Positions 45,352 to 55,537 are shown, counted from the first letter of the stretch. The stretch: DNA of 64,000 bases from Solimonas aquatica (GCF_900111015.1 NZ_FOFS01000014.1:78535-142534), one strand, 5' to 3'. Made by a program: numbers and translations. The notes: generated from the letters alone by a model not told the origin.

Positions 45352-47355
45352 ATGCGAAAAGCCTGGCGTGGATGGTTGCTGCCGCTGCTCTGCTTGCCGG
45401 GTCTGAGCGCCGCGGCCTCGGGGTCGCCCGAGGCCGCAGACTTCGCGCGCAAACCGCAATATCTGGACGCCACCATCTCGCCGCAAGGCGATTATCTGGC
45501 CCTGCGCTATCCGGTCGATGATGTGGTGGCGGTGGGGATCGTCGACGTGAGGAACCTCAAGTCGGCCAGCACCCTGCGTTTCTCCCAGGGTCAGAACGTG
45601 GAGCGCGTCTGGTGGGTTTCGGACAAGCGCATTGCGGTGGAAATCAGCAGGCAATTTGGTCCGCTCGATCAGCCGCGCCTGACCGGTGAGATCTATGCCA
45701 TGGACGCCGATGGCAGCCGCAAGCAGTACCTGTTCGGCTACCAGGGCCGCAAAGCCACCGGCACCCATATCACGGTGGACACCGCCCAGCAGGCCTGGGC
45801 CTATCTGCTCGATCCGCTGCCGGACGATCCTGATCACGCGCTCATCGCCGAGGTGCCCTGGCGCATGAGCAATAACTTCTATATTTCCAGGATGGATGTG
45901 AACACCGGGCAGAAAACCCGGGTGAGCACCATCGATGCCAGCTACTACTTCGATCTCCGGCGCATCGGCTATCCGGTGGTCGGCGACGCCCAGGGGCGGC
46001 CTCGTTATGCCCTTGGCGTGAATGCGCTGGGCGAGTCCGTAGAGCTGCGTCGCGATCCGGAAACGCAGACCTGGACGGCGGTGAAGAACTCACAGGGACA
46101 CCGCAGCGGCCTGCTGGGCGTGAGCCGTGATGGCGAGCGGGTCTGGATGGCCACTGACGAGAACAGCGCCACGGTCTGCGTGCAGGCACGTGGGCTCAAG
46201 AATGACGAGCTGCAGTCGCTGAGCTGCAATCCGCGCGTCGACCTGCAGTCCATCGCGCTCTCGGACACCGATGGCCGCCCGCTGGTGGCCTTGTTCGAGG
46301 ATGGGCGTCCGCAGGCAGTGGTGCTGGACGAAGCGGACACCACGGTGAAGGTGTACCGGGCACTGCAGAAGAGTTTCGCGGGGCAGCGGGTGCGCATCAG
46401 CAGCCGCACGCGCGATGGCCAGAAGATGGTGGTGGTGGTGGACAGCGACCGCAATCCCGGTGATTTCTACCTCTATGACCGCGCGACCAAGAAGGCCGAA
46501 TACCTGTTCTCGGCGCGGCAATGGATCGATCCGGAGCGGATGACGCCGGTGGAGCCCATCAGCCTGCGCAGCCGCGACCAGAAAACTTTGCAGGGCTATC
46601 TGACCGCGCCGCGGGGCCTCAAGCCCGAGAAGCGGCCGATGATCATGCTGGTGCACGGTGGTCCACACGGTGTCCGCGACAACTGGGAATGGGACCCCTG
46701 GGCGCAGTATCTGGCCAGCCTGGGATACGCCGTGCTGCAGCTCAACTATCGCGGCTCCTATGGCTATGGCAGCGGCTTTCAGGCGGCCGGTTACCGCAAC
46801 TGGGGCGGCAGCATGCAGGATGATTTGAGTGATGCGGCGCAATGGGCCGTGACACAGGGCATCGCCGATCCGCAGCGTATGTGCATCATGGGCGCGAGCT
46901 ACGGCGGTTACTCCGCCTTGATGAGCGCGATCCGCGATCCGCAGCGGTATCGCTGCGCCATCAGCTATGCCGGTGTCTACGACCTGCTGGCCCTGCAGGA
47001 AGACTCCGACGTCACCTTCACGGCCTCCGGCCGCGCCCAGTTGCTGCGCTTCCTGGGCGACGACAAAAACCAGCTGCGGGAATTCTCCCCGCTGTATCAG
47101 CTTGATCGCCTGCAGATTCCGGTGCTGATTTCGCATGGCAGTGCCGATCAGCGCGCACCCTACAATCAGGCCAAGGCCGTGCAGGCGGCACTGGAGCGCC
47201 TGAAAAAGCCACATGTCTGGCTGCCCTATGAGGGCGAAGAGCATGGCTTTGTGCAGGAGGCCAATGAGCAGAAGTTTCTGCTGGCCGTGCGTGACTTCCT
47301 GCGCGAGAACATCGGCCCGGGGATGCCCGGCGTTGCGGCAAGCGCCGCCCCTTGA
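45352..47355 (+). CDS. S9 family prolyl-oligopeptidase-like peptidase
   Basis: A 667-residue secreted serine peptidase. After a signal peptide (residues about 1-22) there is a beta-propeller domain up to residue 400 and an alpha/beta-hydrolase domain with LVHGGPHGVRDNWEWD, the nucleophile elbow GASYGGYS (Ser516), the acid in HGSADQRAP and the His in EEHGFVQE. This is the acylaminoacyl/dipeptidyl peptidase group of family S9. The ribosome site is AAGGGGAG, 8 nt before the ATG at 45352, and is complementary to the C-rich sRNA loops described in this window. A terminator follows directly. Confidence 0.88.
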   Translation: MRKAWRGWLLPLLCLPGLSAAASGSPEAADFARKPQYLDATISPQGDYLALRYPVDDVVAVGIVDVRNLKSASTLRFSQGQNVERVWWVSDKRIAVEISRQFGPLDQPRLTGEIYAMDADGSRKQYLFGYQGRKATGTHITVDTAQQAWAYLLDPLPDDPDHALIAEVPWRMSNNFYISRMDVNTGQKTRVSTIDASYYFDLRRIGYPVVGDAQGRPRYALGVNALGESVELRRDPETQTWTAVKNSQGHRSGLLGVSRDGERVWMATDENSATVCVQARGLKNDELQSLSCNPRVDLQSIALSDTDGRPLVALFEDGRPQAVVLDEADTTVKVYRALQKSFAGQRVRISSRTRDGQKMVVVVDSDRNPGDFYLYDRATKKAEYLFSARQWIDPERMTPVEPISLRSRDQKTLQGYLTAPRGLKPEKRPMIMLVHGGPHGVRDNWEWDPWAQYLASLGYAVLQLNYRGSYGYGSGFQAAGYRNWGGSMQDDLSDAAQWAVTQGIADPQRMCIMGASYGGYSALMSAIRDPQRYRCAISYAGVYDLLALQEDSDVTFTASGRAQLLRFLGDDKNQLREFSPLYQLDRLQIPVLISHGSADQRAPYNQAKAVQAALERLKKPHVWLPYEGEEHGFVQEANEQKFLLAVRDFLRENIGPGMPGVAASAAP

Positions 47356-47358
47356 GCC

Positions 47359-47387
47359 AAAAAAAGGGCGCCGTGCAGGCGCCCTTT
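47359..47387. terminator. Bidirectional terminator
   Basis: AAAGGGCGCC (47363-47372), loop GTGCA, GGCGCCCTTT (47378-47387), with a run of A on the left that gives a T-run on the minus strand. It ends both the S9 peptidase gene and the convergent SlyD-like gene. Confidence 0.85.
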
Positions 47388-47409
47388 CCAACGCTGGCTT
47401 GCGACCGCG

Positions 47410-47892
47410 TCAGTGGTGATGACCACCCGGGCCATGCACATGGCCGTGCTGCATTTCCTCGGCGGTGGCGGCGCGCACCTCGGTGATTTCGACGTCGAAG
47501 TTCAGCACCTCGCCGGCCAGCGGGTGGTTGCCGTCGATGGTGACCATGTCGCCCAGCACCTTGGTGACCACCACGCGCATCGGGCCGTGCTGGCCCTGGG
47601 CCTGGAAGCTCATGCCCGGCTGCACGTCCTTCACGCCCTGGAAGGCGCGCTTGGGAACCTGCTGCACCAGTTCCTCGCGGCGCTCGCCGTAGCCTTCGGC
47701 CGGCTGCACCTGCACATTGAGCGAGTCGCCGGCCTGCTTGCCGACCAGGGCCTTCTCAAGTCCCGGGATGATGTTGCCGGCACCATGCAGATAGGTCAGC
47801 GGTTCGCCGCCGCGCGAGCTGTCGAGCACCTCGCCCTGGGTATTGGTGAGGGTGTAGTGCATCACGACGACGCGCTGATCTGCGATTTCCAT
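47410..47892 (-). CDS. SlyD-like FKBP-type peptidyl-prolyl isomerase
   Basis: A 160-residue FKBP-type prolyl isomerase with the insert-in-flap (IF) chaperone domain typical of SlyD. It starts MEIADQRVVVMHYTLTN, has GAGNIIPGLEKALVGKQAGD, AEGYGER and NHPLAGEVLNFDVEI, and ends in a His-rich tail (MQHGHVHGPGGHHH) that can bind Ni2+ as in SlyD. Upstream in-frame ATGs at 47904 and 47937 exist; I prefer 47892 because family alignments begin there and GGA lies 8 nt upstream. SlyD helps nickel delivery in E. coli, which fits the nickel import locus at 6-11 kb. Confidence 0.87.
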   Translation of the reverse strand: MEIADQRVVVMHYTLTNTQGEVLDSSRGGEPLTYLHGAGNIIPGLEKALVGKQAGDSLNVQVQPAEGYGERREELVQQVPKRAFQGVKDVQPGMSFQAQGQHGPMRVVVTKVLGDMVTIDGNHPLAGEVLNFDVEITEVRAATAEEMQHGHVHGPGGHHH

Positions 47893-48023
47893 TTGAATAT
47901 CCATCTTGAAGTAAGAGGGGCCGCACAAGGCGCGCATGGTAGCAGTTTGCCGCCCTGCATTCTGGGTGAAACTCCCGATGCAACCGGGATCGGGACTGCG
48001 GCATCAAAGCCGCATCGTGTGCC

Positions 48024-48058
48024 GGCAAAACCGGCAGGATGCGCTGGCCGGTTTTGCC
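48024..48058. other. 12-bp hairpin in the SlyD/RND divergent region
   Basis: GGCAAAACCGGC (48024-48035) pairs exactly with GCCGGTTTTGCC (48047-48058) around an 11-nt loop. It lies between the divergent SlyD-like and RND-adaptor genes. No T-run follows on either strand, so I regard it as an operator or repeat candidate. The rest of this 282-bp gap shows no coding signal. Confidence 0.4.
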
Positions 48059-48174
48059 AGAACTTGGCGAGCCGCCGCGCGCGGCGCTCGAATGGCCTGA
48101 GGCATGTCGAATAAAAACAAAGGCTAAGGGCGCAGGCTGGGCTGGCATGGGTCTTGGTCTTCAAGGACCTGGCA

Positions 48175-49278
48175 ATGGCACTTGGGAGAAGGGATTTGCG
48201 CAGAACGATTCGCGTCGTGGGCCTGCTGTCCTTGGCGCTGCTCGCGGCCTGTGGGCAGCAGAAGAAGGAAGAACAGAAAGACGAGGCCAAGGTGCCGGTG
48301 GAGATCGCGCTGGCCGCCAATGGCCTGATCGAGGCCGCGTATCGCGGCACCGCCACGCTGGAAGCCGAGGCCGAGGCCACGGTCGCCGCCAAGACCGCCG
48401 GCGTGATCGAGAAGACTCTGGTGGAGGAAGGCGAGCCGGTGCGCGCCGGACAGGTGCTGGCACGCCTGGACACCGAACGCCTGCGTTACGAGCTGGCGCG
48501 CGCCACCGCCAGCCGCGAGCAGGCCGAGCAGAATTTCCAGCGCAACGAGTCGGTGTTCCAGCGCAACATCGTCTCGCGCGAGGCCTACGACAAAACCAAG
48601 TACGAGCTGGAAACCGCGCGTGCGGCCTATGACGTCGCGGCGCTGAATCTGCGCGAGGCCGAGATCAAGGCGCCCATCGACGGTGTGATCTCGCAGCGCT
48701 ACATCAAGGCCGGCAATGCCATCACCGTCGGTGCACAGGCTTTTCGCATCACGCGCCTGGATCGACTGCAGGCCGCCATCTACGTGCCGGAGCGCGACAT
48801 CCACAAGCTGGCGCCGCAGCAGCGTGCCACGGTCTGGGTGGACGCCTGGCCGGAGCAGCGCTTCGGCGCGCAGCTGCTGCGCATCAGTCCGGTAGTGGAC
48901 GCGCAGAGCGGCACGGTGAAGGTGACACTGCAGATGGACGCCGGCCAGCGCCAGCTCAAGCCGGGCATGTTCGCGCGCGTGGAAATCCTCTACGACCGCC
49001 GCGAGCAGGCGCTGCTGGTGCCGCGTGACGCGGTGCTGGCCGAAGACGCCGCGCAGTCCTTGTTCGTGGTCACCGGCAACCGCGCGCAACGGCGCAGCGT
49101 GCACATCGGCTACAGCGACGCGCAGCACATCGAAATCATGCAGGGCCTGAAAGCCGGTGAGCAGGTGGTGGTGACCGGGCAGGCCAATCTCAAGGACGAT
49201 GCATCGGTGACCGTGGTCAATCCGCAGCCGGCGCTGCCCGCTGCGCCGACGGGTGCCAAGGCGCAGAAAACGCCATGA
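48175..49278 (+). CDS. RND efflux periplasmic adaptor lipoprotein
   Basis: A 367-residue membrane-fusion protein. The N-terminal lipobox LAAC (about residue 25) marks a lipoprotein of the inner membrane. Next come the biotinyl-lipoyl half-motifs (AKTAGVIEKTLVEEGEPVRAG and ... IKAPIDGVISQRYIKAGNAI) flanking an alpha-hairpin, a beta-barrel domain and a membrane-proximal domain. It links the RND pumps to an outer-membrane channel. I start at the ATG at 48175, 7 nt after AAGGA. The stop overlaps the first pump gene (ATGA). No TolC-type gene or regulator is adjacent. Confidence 0.9.
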   Translation: MALGRRDLRRTIRVVGLLSLALLAACGQQKKEEQKDEAKVPVEIALAANGLIEAAYRGTATLEAEAEATVAAKTAGVIEKTLVEEGEPVRAGQVLARLDTERLRYELARATASREQAEQNFQRNESVFQRNIVSREAYDKTKYELETARAAYDVAALNLREAEIKAPIDGVISQRYIKAGNAITVGAQAFRITRLDRLQAAIYVPERDIHKLAPQQRATVWVDAWPEQRFGAQLLRISPVVDAQSGTVKVTLQMDAGQRQLKPGMFARVEILYDRREQALLVPRDAVLAEDAAQSLFVVTGNRAQRRSVHIGYSDAQHIEIMQGLKAGEQVVVTGQANLKDDASVTVVNPQPALPAAPTGAKAQKTP

Positions 49279-52200
49279 GCTGGATCGAGGTCTGCACGCG
49301 CCGGCCGGTGGCGATCAGCATGCTGACGCTGGCGCTGCTGCTGTTCGGCCTGGTCTCGCTGTCGCGCCTGCAGGTGAGCCTGCTGCCGGACCTTTCCTAT
49401 CCACGTCTGACCATCCGCGCCGAGCTGCCGGGCGCCGCGCCCACGGAAGTGGAGACCCTGCTCTCCAAGCCCATCGAAGAAGCCCTGGGCGTGATCAAGA
49501 ACGTGCGCCGCGTGTCCTCGGTGTCGCGCGCCGAGCAGTCCGACGTGACCCTGGAATTCAACTGGGGCACGACGATGGATTTCGCGGTGCTGGATGTGCG
49601 CGAAAAGCTCGATGCCCTGGAGCTGCCCAAGGACGCCAAGCGGCCCATCGTGCTGCGCTTCGATCCCAGCCAGGACCCGATCCTGCGTCTGGGCCTGGCC
49701 TTCAAGAACGCGCAGAACGCGGCGGCCAGCGAGGCGCAGCTCAAGCGCCTGCGCCGCATTGCCGAAGACCTGGTGAAGCGGCCGCTGGAAGGCGTCTCCG
49801 GCGTCGCGGCGGTGAAGATCTCCGGCGGTCTGGAAGACGAGGTGCAGGTGCAGCTGGACCTGCAGAAGCTCGCCCAGCTCAATCTCTCGGTCGATGCCGT
49901 CGCGCAGCGCCTGAAGCTGGAGAACGCCAATGTCGCGGGCGGGCGCATCGAGCAGGGCACGGCCTCTTATCTGGTGCGCACCCTGAGCCGCTTCCAGAGC
50001 GTGGAGGAAATGGCCAGCACCATCCTCAGCGAGAAGGATGGCCGCAAGATCTATCTGCGCGACGTGGCCAGCGTGCAGCGCGGCTACAAGCAGCGGCAGG
50101 CCATCATCCGCATCGACGGCGCCGAGGCGGTGCAGATCGCGGTGTATCGCGAGGGCGAGGCCAATATCGTCGATATCGCGCAGGGCGTGCGCCATCGCCT
50201 CGAACAGCTGCAGAAATCGCTGCCGGCCGATCTGCAGCTGAAAACCCTCTACGACCAGTCCATCTTCATCAAGGGCGCCACGCGCGATGTGCTGCATGCC
50301 GCGCTGGAAGGCGGCCTGCTGGCGGTGCTGGTGATTTACCTGTTCCTGCGCAATGCGCCGGTCACCGCCATCGTCTCGGCTTCGATTCCGGTCTCGGTGA
50401 TCGCCACCTTCAACGTCATGTACGCCAGCGGCGTGACGCTCAACATCATGTCCCTGGGCGGCATCGCGCTGGCGGTGGGCCTGATCGTGGACGATGCCAT
50501 CGTGGTGCTGGAAGCCATCTTCCGCAAGCACGAGCAGGGTCTGAGCATGGCCGAGGCGGCGGTGACCGGCACGCGGGAAGTGGCCGGCGCGGTGCTGGCG
50601 TCCACGCTCACCACCGTGGCGGTGTTCTTCCCCATGGTCTTCGTGCAGGGCATCGCCGGCCAGCTGTTCGCCGATCAGGCGCTGGTGGTCACCGCCTCGC
50701 TGCTGTTCTCGCTGCTGGTGGCGATGACCCTGATTCCGATGCTGGCCGCGCGCCTGCACAGCCGCCGCGCGCTGCCCCAGGCCGCCCCCGTGCGCGAGGA
50801 CGGCGCGCGCTGGCGGCGTGGTCTGAGCCAGACGCGTTACGCGCTGCTGGAGACGCTGCCGCAGCAGTTGCTGCGCTGGCTGCTGTTCTGGCCGCTGGGT
50901 CTGCTGGCGCGTTTCTGCGGCGCACTGATGCGGCCGCTGGCCAGCGCCTGGCAGCGCGGCTATGAGCGCCTGGAAACGCGCTATCGCCAGCTGCTGGTCT
51001 GGGCCCTGGCGCATCGCGCTTTGGTGCTGGGCAGCGCGCTGCTGCTGCTGATGCTCACGGCACTGCTGCTGAGCCGCACCGGCGTGGAGCTGATTCCACC
51101 CTTCAATCAAGGTCAGTTCAGCGCCGAGCTCAAGCTCGCGCCCGGCGCGGCCCTGGAGCGCAGCGATGCCGTGCTGCGCGAGCTGGCCACGCCCTTGAAG
51201 GGCGAGGCGGCGCTGTCGGCCAATTACTCGGTGGCCGGCAGCGGTGACCGGCTCGACGCCAATGCCGAATCCGGTGGCGAGAACCAGGGCGCGCTGACCC
51301 TGGTGCTCAAGCCCGAGGCCTATGCACAGGAAGCTGCGCTGCGCGAGCGCCTGCGCGCCGCCATCGAGCCGCTGCCCGGCGTTTCGTATCGCTTCACGCG
51401 GCCCACGCTGTTCACGCTCAAGACGCCGCTGGAGGTGGAAGTCTCCGGCTACGATCTGGAGGCCCTCGCGCACGTCGCCGAAGCGATCCGCGCGCGTCTT
51501 CTGGCCGATGATCGCTACACCGAGGTGGAGACCACGCTGCTGCCGGGCCATCCGGAGGTGCAGGTGTTGTTCGATCAGGAGCGCGTCGCGGCCCTGGGCT
51601 TGCAGAGCGGTGATCTGGCGCAGCGCGTGGCCCAGGCGGTGCAGGGCGAGGTGGCCACGCGCTACCAGCTCGCCGATCGCGAGATCGATGTGCGGGTGCG
51701 CGGCGCGCCGCTGCAGCGCGGCAGCATCGAGGCGGTGGCCAATCTCATCGTCAATCCCGAAAGCGCGTATCCGGTGCGGCTGTCTTCGGTGGCGCAGGTG
51801 CGCCTGCGCTCCGGGCCTTCGGAAATCCGCCGCCTGGATCAGCAGCGCGTGATCGTGGTCTCGGCCAATCTCGCCTACGGCGATCTGGGCGCGGCCATCG
51901 CGCAGCTGCAGCGGATCATCGCCGGCATCGCCATGCCCAGCGGCGTGTCCGCCGAAGTCGCCGGACAGAGCGAGGAAATGCAGGTCTCGTTCCGCTCGCT
52001 GCAGCTGGCCTTGGCGCTGGCGGTGTTCCTGGTCTACCTGGTGATGGCCTCGCAGTTCGAATCGCTGCGTCAGCCGCTGGTGATTCTGTTCTCCATTCCG
52101 CTGGCGGCGGTCGGTGCCATCGGCGCGCTGTTCCTCACCGGCACCGAGCTCAATGTCATCGCGCTGATCGGCATGGTGATGCTGATCGGCATCGTGGTGA

Positions 52201-52493
52201 AGAACGGCATCATCCTGATCGATCTGGTCAACCGCCTGCGTGCGCAGGGCATGAGCCGCGAGCAGGCGCTGCTCAGTGCCGGCCCCACGCGCCTGCGGCC
52301 GATTCTGATGACCACGCTCACCGCGCTGCTGGGTCTGTTGCCCATGGCCATCGGGGGCGGGCAGGGCGCGGAGATGCGCCAGCCGCTGGCCATCACCGTG
52401 ATCGGCGGCCTGTCGATCTCCACCTTGCTGACCCTGGTGGTGATTCCGGTGGTGTACACCTTGATCGACCGGCGCGAGGCGCCGCGCGCATGA
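49275..52493 (+). CDS. RND efflux pump subunit 1
   Basis: A 1072-residue HAE1-type RND permease with the two-fold repeat of large periplasmic loops and 12 membrane helices. The proton-relay helix TM4 shows GLIVDDAIVVLEAIFR with both Asp residues. An extra linker of about 60 residues (around HSRRALPQAAPVRED) between the two halves explains the length. It is translationally coupled to the adaptor (ATGA) and to the second pump gene (ATGA). Substrate is unknown, since drug, bile salt and solvent pumps look alike at this level. Confidence 0.9.
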   Translation: MSWIEVCTRRPVAISMLTLALLLFGLVSLSRLQVSLLPDLSYPRLTIRAELPGAAPTEVETLLSKPIEEALGVIKNVRRVSSVSRAEQSDVTLEFNWGTTMDFAVLDVREKLDALELPKDAKRPIVLRFDPSQDPILRLGLAFKNAQNAAASEAQLKRLRRIAEDLVKRPLEGVSGVAAVKISGGLEDEVQVQLDLQKLAQLNLSVDAVAQRLKLENANVAGGRIEQGTASYLVRTLSRFQSVEEMASTILSEKDGRKIYLRDVASVQRGYKQRQAIIRIDGAEAVQIAVYREGEANIVDIAQGVRHRLEQLQKSLPADLQLKTLYDQSIFIKGATRDVLHAALEGGLLAVLVIYLFLRNAPVTAIVSASIPVSVIATFNVMYASGVTLNIMSLGGIALAVGLIVDDAIVVLEAIFRKHEQGLSMAEAAVTGTREVAGAVLASTLTTVAVFFPMVFVQGIAGQLFADQALVVTASLLFSLLVAMTLIPMLAARLHSRRALPQAAPVREDGARWRRGLSQTRYALLETLPQQLLRWLLFWPLGLLARFCGALMRPLASAWQRGYERLETRYRQLLVWALAHRALVLGSALLLLMLTALLLSRTGVELIPPFNQGQFSAELKLAPGAALERSDAVLRELATPLKGEAALSANYSVAGSGDRLDANAESGGENQGALTLVLKPEAYAQEAALRERLRAAIEPLPGVSYRFTRPTLFTLKTPLEVEVSGYDLEALAHVAEAIRARLLADDRYTEVETTLLPGHPEVQVLFDQERVAALGLQSGDLAQRVAQAVQGEVATRYQLADREIDVRVRGAPLQRGSIEAVANLIVNPESAYPVRLSSVAQVRLRSGPSEIRRLDQQRVIVVSANLAYGDLGAAIAQLQRIIAGIAMPSGVSAEVAGQSEEMQVSFRSLQLALALAVFLVYLVMASQFESLRQPLVILFSIPLAAVGAIGALFLTGTELNVIALIGMVMLIGIVVKNGIILIDLVNRLRAQGMSREQALLSAGPTRLRPILMTTLTALLGLLPMAIGGGQGAEMRQPLAITVIGGLSISTLLTLVVIPVVYTLIDRREAPRA

Positions 52494-55400
52494 GAATCAC
52501 GCGGCTCTCGCTGGCGCGGCCGGTGACCACGGCGATGTTCTTCGTGTGCATGGTGGTGATCGGTGTCATCGCCAGCCAGCGCCTGCCGCTGGAGTCGCTG
52601 CCGGACATCGAGTTTCCGTTCCTGATGCTCAATGTGCCGTACCGCAATTCCACGCCGGAGGAAGTGGACCGTCACATCGCGCGGCCCATCGAGGAGTCGC
52701 TGGCCACGCTGCCGGGCATCCGCAACATGCAGTCGGATTCGCAGGCCGACGGCACCAAGATCCAGCTGCAGTTCGACTGGGGCCAGCAGGTGGCGGCGCG
52801 CGGCGCGGAGATCCGCGACAAGATCGACGCCCTGCGTAGCGAGCTGCCCAGCGATCTGGAACGGGTTTTCATCCAGCGCTTCAACGGCGCCGATCAGGCC
52901 ATGCTGGTGTATCGCATCTCCGCCAGCCGCGATCTGACCAATGCCTACGACATGCTCGACCGCAATCTGGTGCGACGCCTGCAGCGCCTGCCCGGCGTCT
53001 CGCGCGTGAGTCTGTACGGTGTGCAGCGCAAGGATGTGCGCATCGCGCTCAGCGCCGAGCGCCTGGGCGCCTATCGCGTGGATCTGCGCGCGCTGGCCGA
53101 GCAGCTGCGCAAGGCCAATTTCTCGCTCAGCGCCGGCGATGTCTATGAAGGCGGCATGCGCTACTACGTCAAGGCCGAGGACCGCTTCGCGGATCTGGAT
53201 GCGGTACGCAAGCTGCGCATCAACGCCCAGGGTCTGCGCCTGGGCGATATCGCCGAAATCCGCTACGGCCTGCCGCCGCTGACCGAGCGCCGGCATCTGA
53301 ACCAGCGCAATGCCATCGGCCTGGACGTGTACAAGGAGACCGGCGCCAATCTGGTGGAAGTGGGCGAGCGCGTGAAGGCGGAAGTGGAGCGCGTGCGCCA
53401 GCTGCCGGAGATGCAGGGCATCGCGCTGGTGATGTTCAACGACGCCGCCGAGGACGTGAAGCGTTCGCTCTCGGAACTGATCGAGGCGGGCTTGCTGGGC
53501 GCGCTGTTTTCACTGGCGGTGCTGTATGTGTTTCTGCGCGACTGGAAGATGACCCTGATCGTGACATTGGCGGTGCCGCTGTCGCTGCTGATGACCCTGG
53601 GCGTGATGTACTTCCTGGGCTACTCGCTCAACATCCTGACCCTGATGGGCCTGATGCTGTCGATCGGCATGCTGGTGGACAACGCGGTGGTGGTCACCGA
53701 GTCGATCTTCCAGGAGCGCAGCCACGACAGTCAGGCCGCCGAGGCCACGCTGCGCGGCGTGAGCAAGGTGGGTCTGGCCGTGGTGCTGGGCACCGCCGCC
53801 ACCGCCATCGTGTTTCTGCCCAACATCTTCGGCGTGCAGAACGAGATTTCGGTGTTTCTCTCGCATGTGGCGATCACCATCTGCGTCTCGCTGGCGGCCT
53901 CGCTGCTGGTGGCGGTGACGCTGATCCCGCAGCTCACCACACGCCTGCCCGGCAGCGCCGGCAGCGGCGCGCCCTGGATGCAGCGCTTGAGCGCGCGTTA
54001 TGCGCAGCTGCTGGGCTGGTCGTTGCACCATCGCGGCCTGATGCTGCTGTTCACGCTGCTGGTGGTGTTCAGCGTGGCGCTGCCGGCCAGCCGCGTGAAG
54101 ATGGATTTCTTCCCGCAGGGCGGTGCCACGCGTCTGGTGCTGGGCTGGCACTTCAACAATGTCTACCGGCTCGACAAGGTGGAAGAGTCGGTGAACCGGC
54201 TGGAGAATTTCTTCCAGGAAAATCGCGAGCGTTTCGAGCTGGAATCCTTCTACACCTACTTCACCATCAACAACGCGCAGACCGTGCTGTATCTGCACAA
54301 GGATCCCAAGCTGCGCCACAAGAACGCCGAGCAGATTGCGGAGGAGGTGCGCAGCAGCATGCCCAAGCTCGCGATTGGCGAGGTGAACTTCGATCTGGAA
54401 CGCAGCGGCGGTGAAGGCCTCGCCGTGAACATCTGGGGCGAGACCACGGAAGGCCTGCGGCCCCTGGCGCGGCAGGCCGAGCAGGTGCTGCGCAGCGTGC
54501 CGGGGCTCACCGATGTGCGCCTGGAAGCCGGCGCCACCGATCGCGAGTTGCGCGTGCAGGTGGATCGCGAGCGTGCGCGTCTCTACGGCCTGTCCAGCAG
54601 CCAGATCGCCGAGACCATTTCCGGTGCCATGCGCGGCACTCCGCTCAAGCCCTATCGCAGCCGCAGCGGTGAATCCGAGCTGGTGCTGGAACTGCGCGCC
54701 GAGGATCGCACCGATATCGATGCGCTGCGCGCGCTGCCGCTGCAGGCCGGCGATGGCCGCGCCCTGCGTCTGGACGCGGTGGCGCAGATCGGCATCGCGC
54801 AGACCCCCGGCGGCATTCATCGCGAAGACCGCCACACCGCGCTGAAGGTCCGCTTCGGTACCGCCAAGGGCGTCACCGCCGAGGACGCCCGCAAGCGCGT
54901 GAGCGCGGTGCTGGATGCCCTGCAATATCCGCCGGGCTACGGCTGGAGTTACGGTCAGGCTTTCGACGAGGACCAGCAGGGCCTGCAGTCCATGCTGATC
55001 AATATGCTGCTGGCCCTGGCCTGCATCTATCTGGTGATGGCGGCGCTGTTCGAGTCGGTGCTGGCGCCCAGCGCCATCATCACCGGCATCCTGTTTTCCT
55101 TCGTCGGCGTGTTCTGGTTCTTCTTCCTCACCGGCACCACCTTCTCGTTCATGGCCATCATCGGCATGCTGGTGCTGATGGGTATCGTGGTGAACAACGG
55201 CATCGTGCTGATCGACCATGTGCAGCAGCTGCGCGAGGCGGGCCTGAGCCGGGAGGCGGCGCTGATCCAGGGCTCGCGTGACCGCCTGCGGCCCATCCTC
55301 ATGACCGCCTGCACCACGATTCTGGGCATGCTGCCCCTGGCACTGTCGCAGACCGCCGTGGGCAGCGACGGCCCGCCCTACTTCCCCATGGCCCGCGCCA

Positions 55401-55537
55401 TCATCGGCGGCCTGGCCTTTGCCACCGTGGTGAGCCTTCTGGTCTTGCCGACCCTGTACCTGATGATCGAAGATGTCGGCTACTGGGGATTGCGTACTGC
55501 ACGCCGAGCACGAGGCGAGACGCTCAAAAGGACTTAG
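52490..55537 (+). CDS. RND efflux pump subunit 2
   Basis: A 1015-residue RND permease, paralogous to the preceding gene. The TM4 motif is GMLVDNAVVVTESIFQE, with Asn at the second position where subunit 1 has Asp. In two-pump systems such as MdtBC the partners form a hetero-trimer in which they play unequal roles. Coupled by ATGA to subunit 1. Its stop codon is the first three bases of a 160-bp repeat element. Confidence 0.9.
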   Translation: MRITRLSLARPVTTAMFFVCMVVIGVIASQRLPLESLPDIEFPFLMLNVPYRNSTPEEVDRHIARPIEESLATLPGIRNMQSDSQADGTKIQLQFDWGQQVAARGAEIRDKIDALRSELPSDLERVFIQRFNGADQAMLVYRISASRDLTNAYDMLDRNLVRRLQRLPGVSRVSLYGVQRKDVRIALSAERLGAYRVDLRALAEQLRKANFSLSAGDVYEGGMRYYVKAEDRFADLDAVRKLRINAQGLRLGDIAEIRYGLPPLTERRHLNQRNAIGLDVYKETGANLVEVGERVKAEVERVRQLPEMQGIALVMFNDAAEDVKRSLSELIEAGLLGALFSLAVLYVFLRDWKMTLIVTLAVPLSLLMTLGVMYFLGYSLNILTLMGLMLSIGMLVDNAVVVTESIFQERSHDSQAAEATLRGVSKVGLAVVLGTAATAIVFLPNIFGVQNEISVFLSHVAITICVSLAASLLVAVTLIPQLTTRLPGSAGSGAPWMQRLSARYAQLLGWSLHHRGLMLLFTLLVVFSVALPASRVKMDFFPQGGATRLVLGWHFNNVYRLDKVEESVNRLENFFQENRERFELESFYTYFTINNAQTVLYLHKDPKLRHKNAEQIAEEVRSSMPKLAIGEVNFDLERSGGEGLAVNIWGETTEGLRPLARQAEQVLRSVPGLTDVRLEAGATDRELRVQVDRERARLYGLSSSQIAETISGAMRGTPLKPYRSRSGESELVLELRAEDRTDIDALRALPLQAGDGRALRLDAVAQIGIAQTPGGIHREDRHTALKVRFGTAKGVTAEDARKRVSAVLDALQYPPGYGWSYGQAFDEDQQGLQSMLINMLLALACIYLVMAALFESVLAPSAIITGILFSFVGVFWFFFLTGTTFSFMAIIGMLVLMGIVVNNGIVLIDHVQQLREAGLSREAALIQGSRDRLRPILMTACTTILGMLPLALSQTAVGSDGPPYFPMARAIIGGLAFATVVSLLVLPTLYLMIEDVGYWGLRTARRARGETLKRT

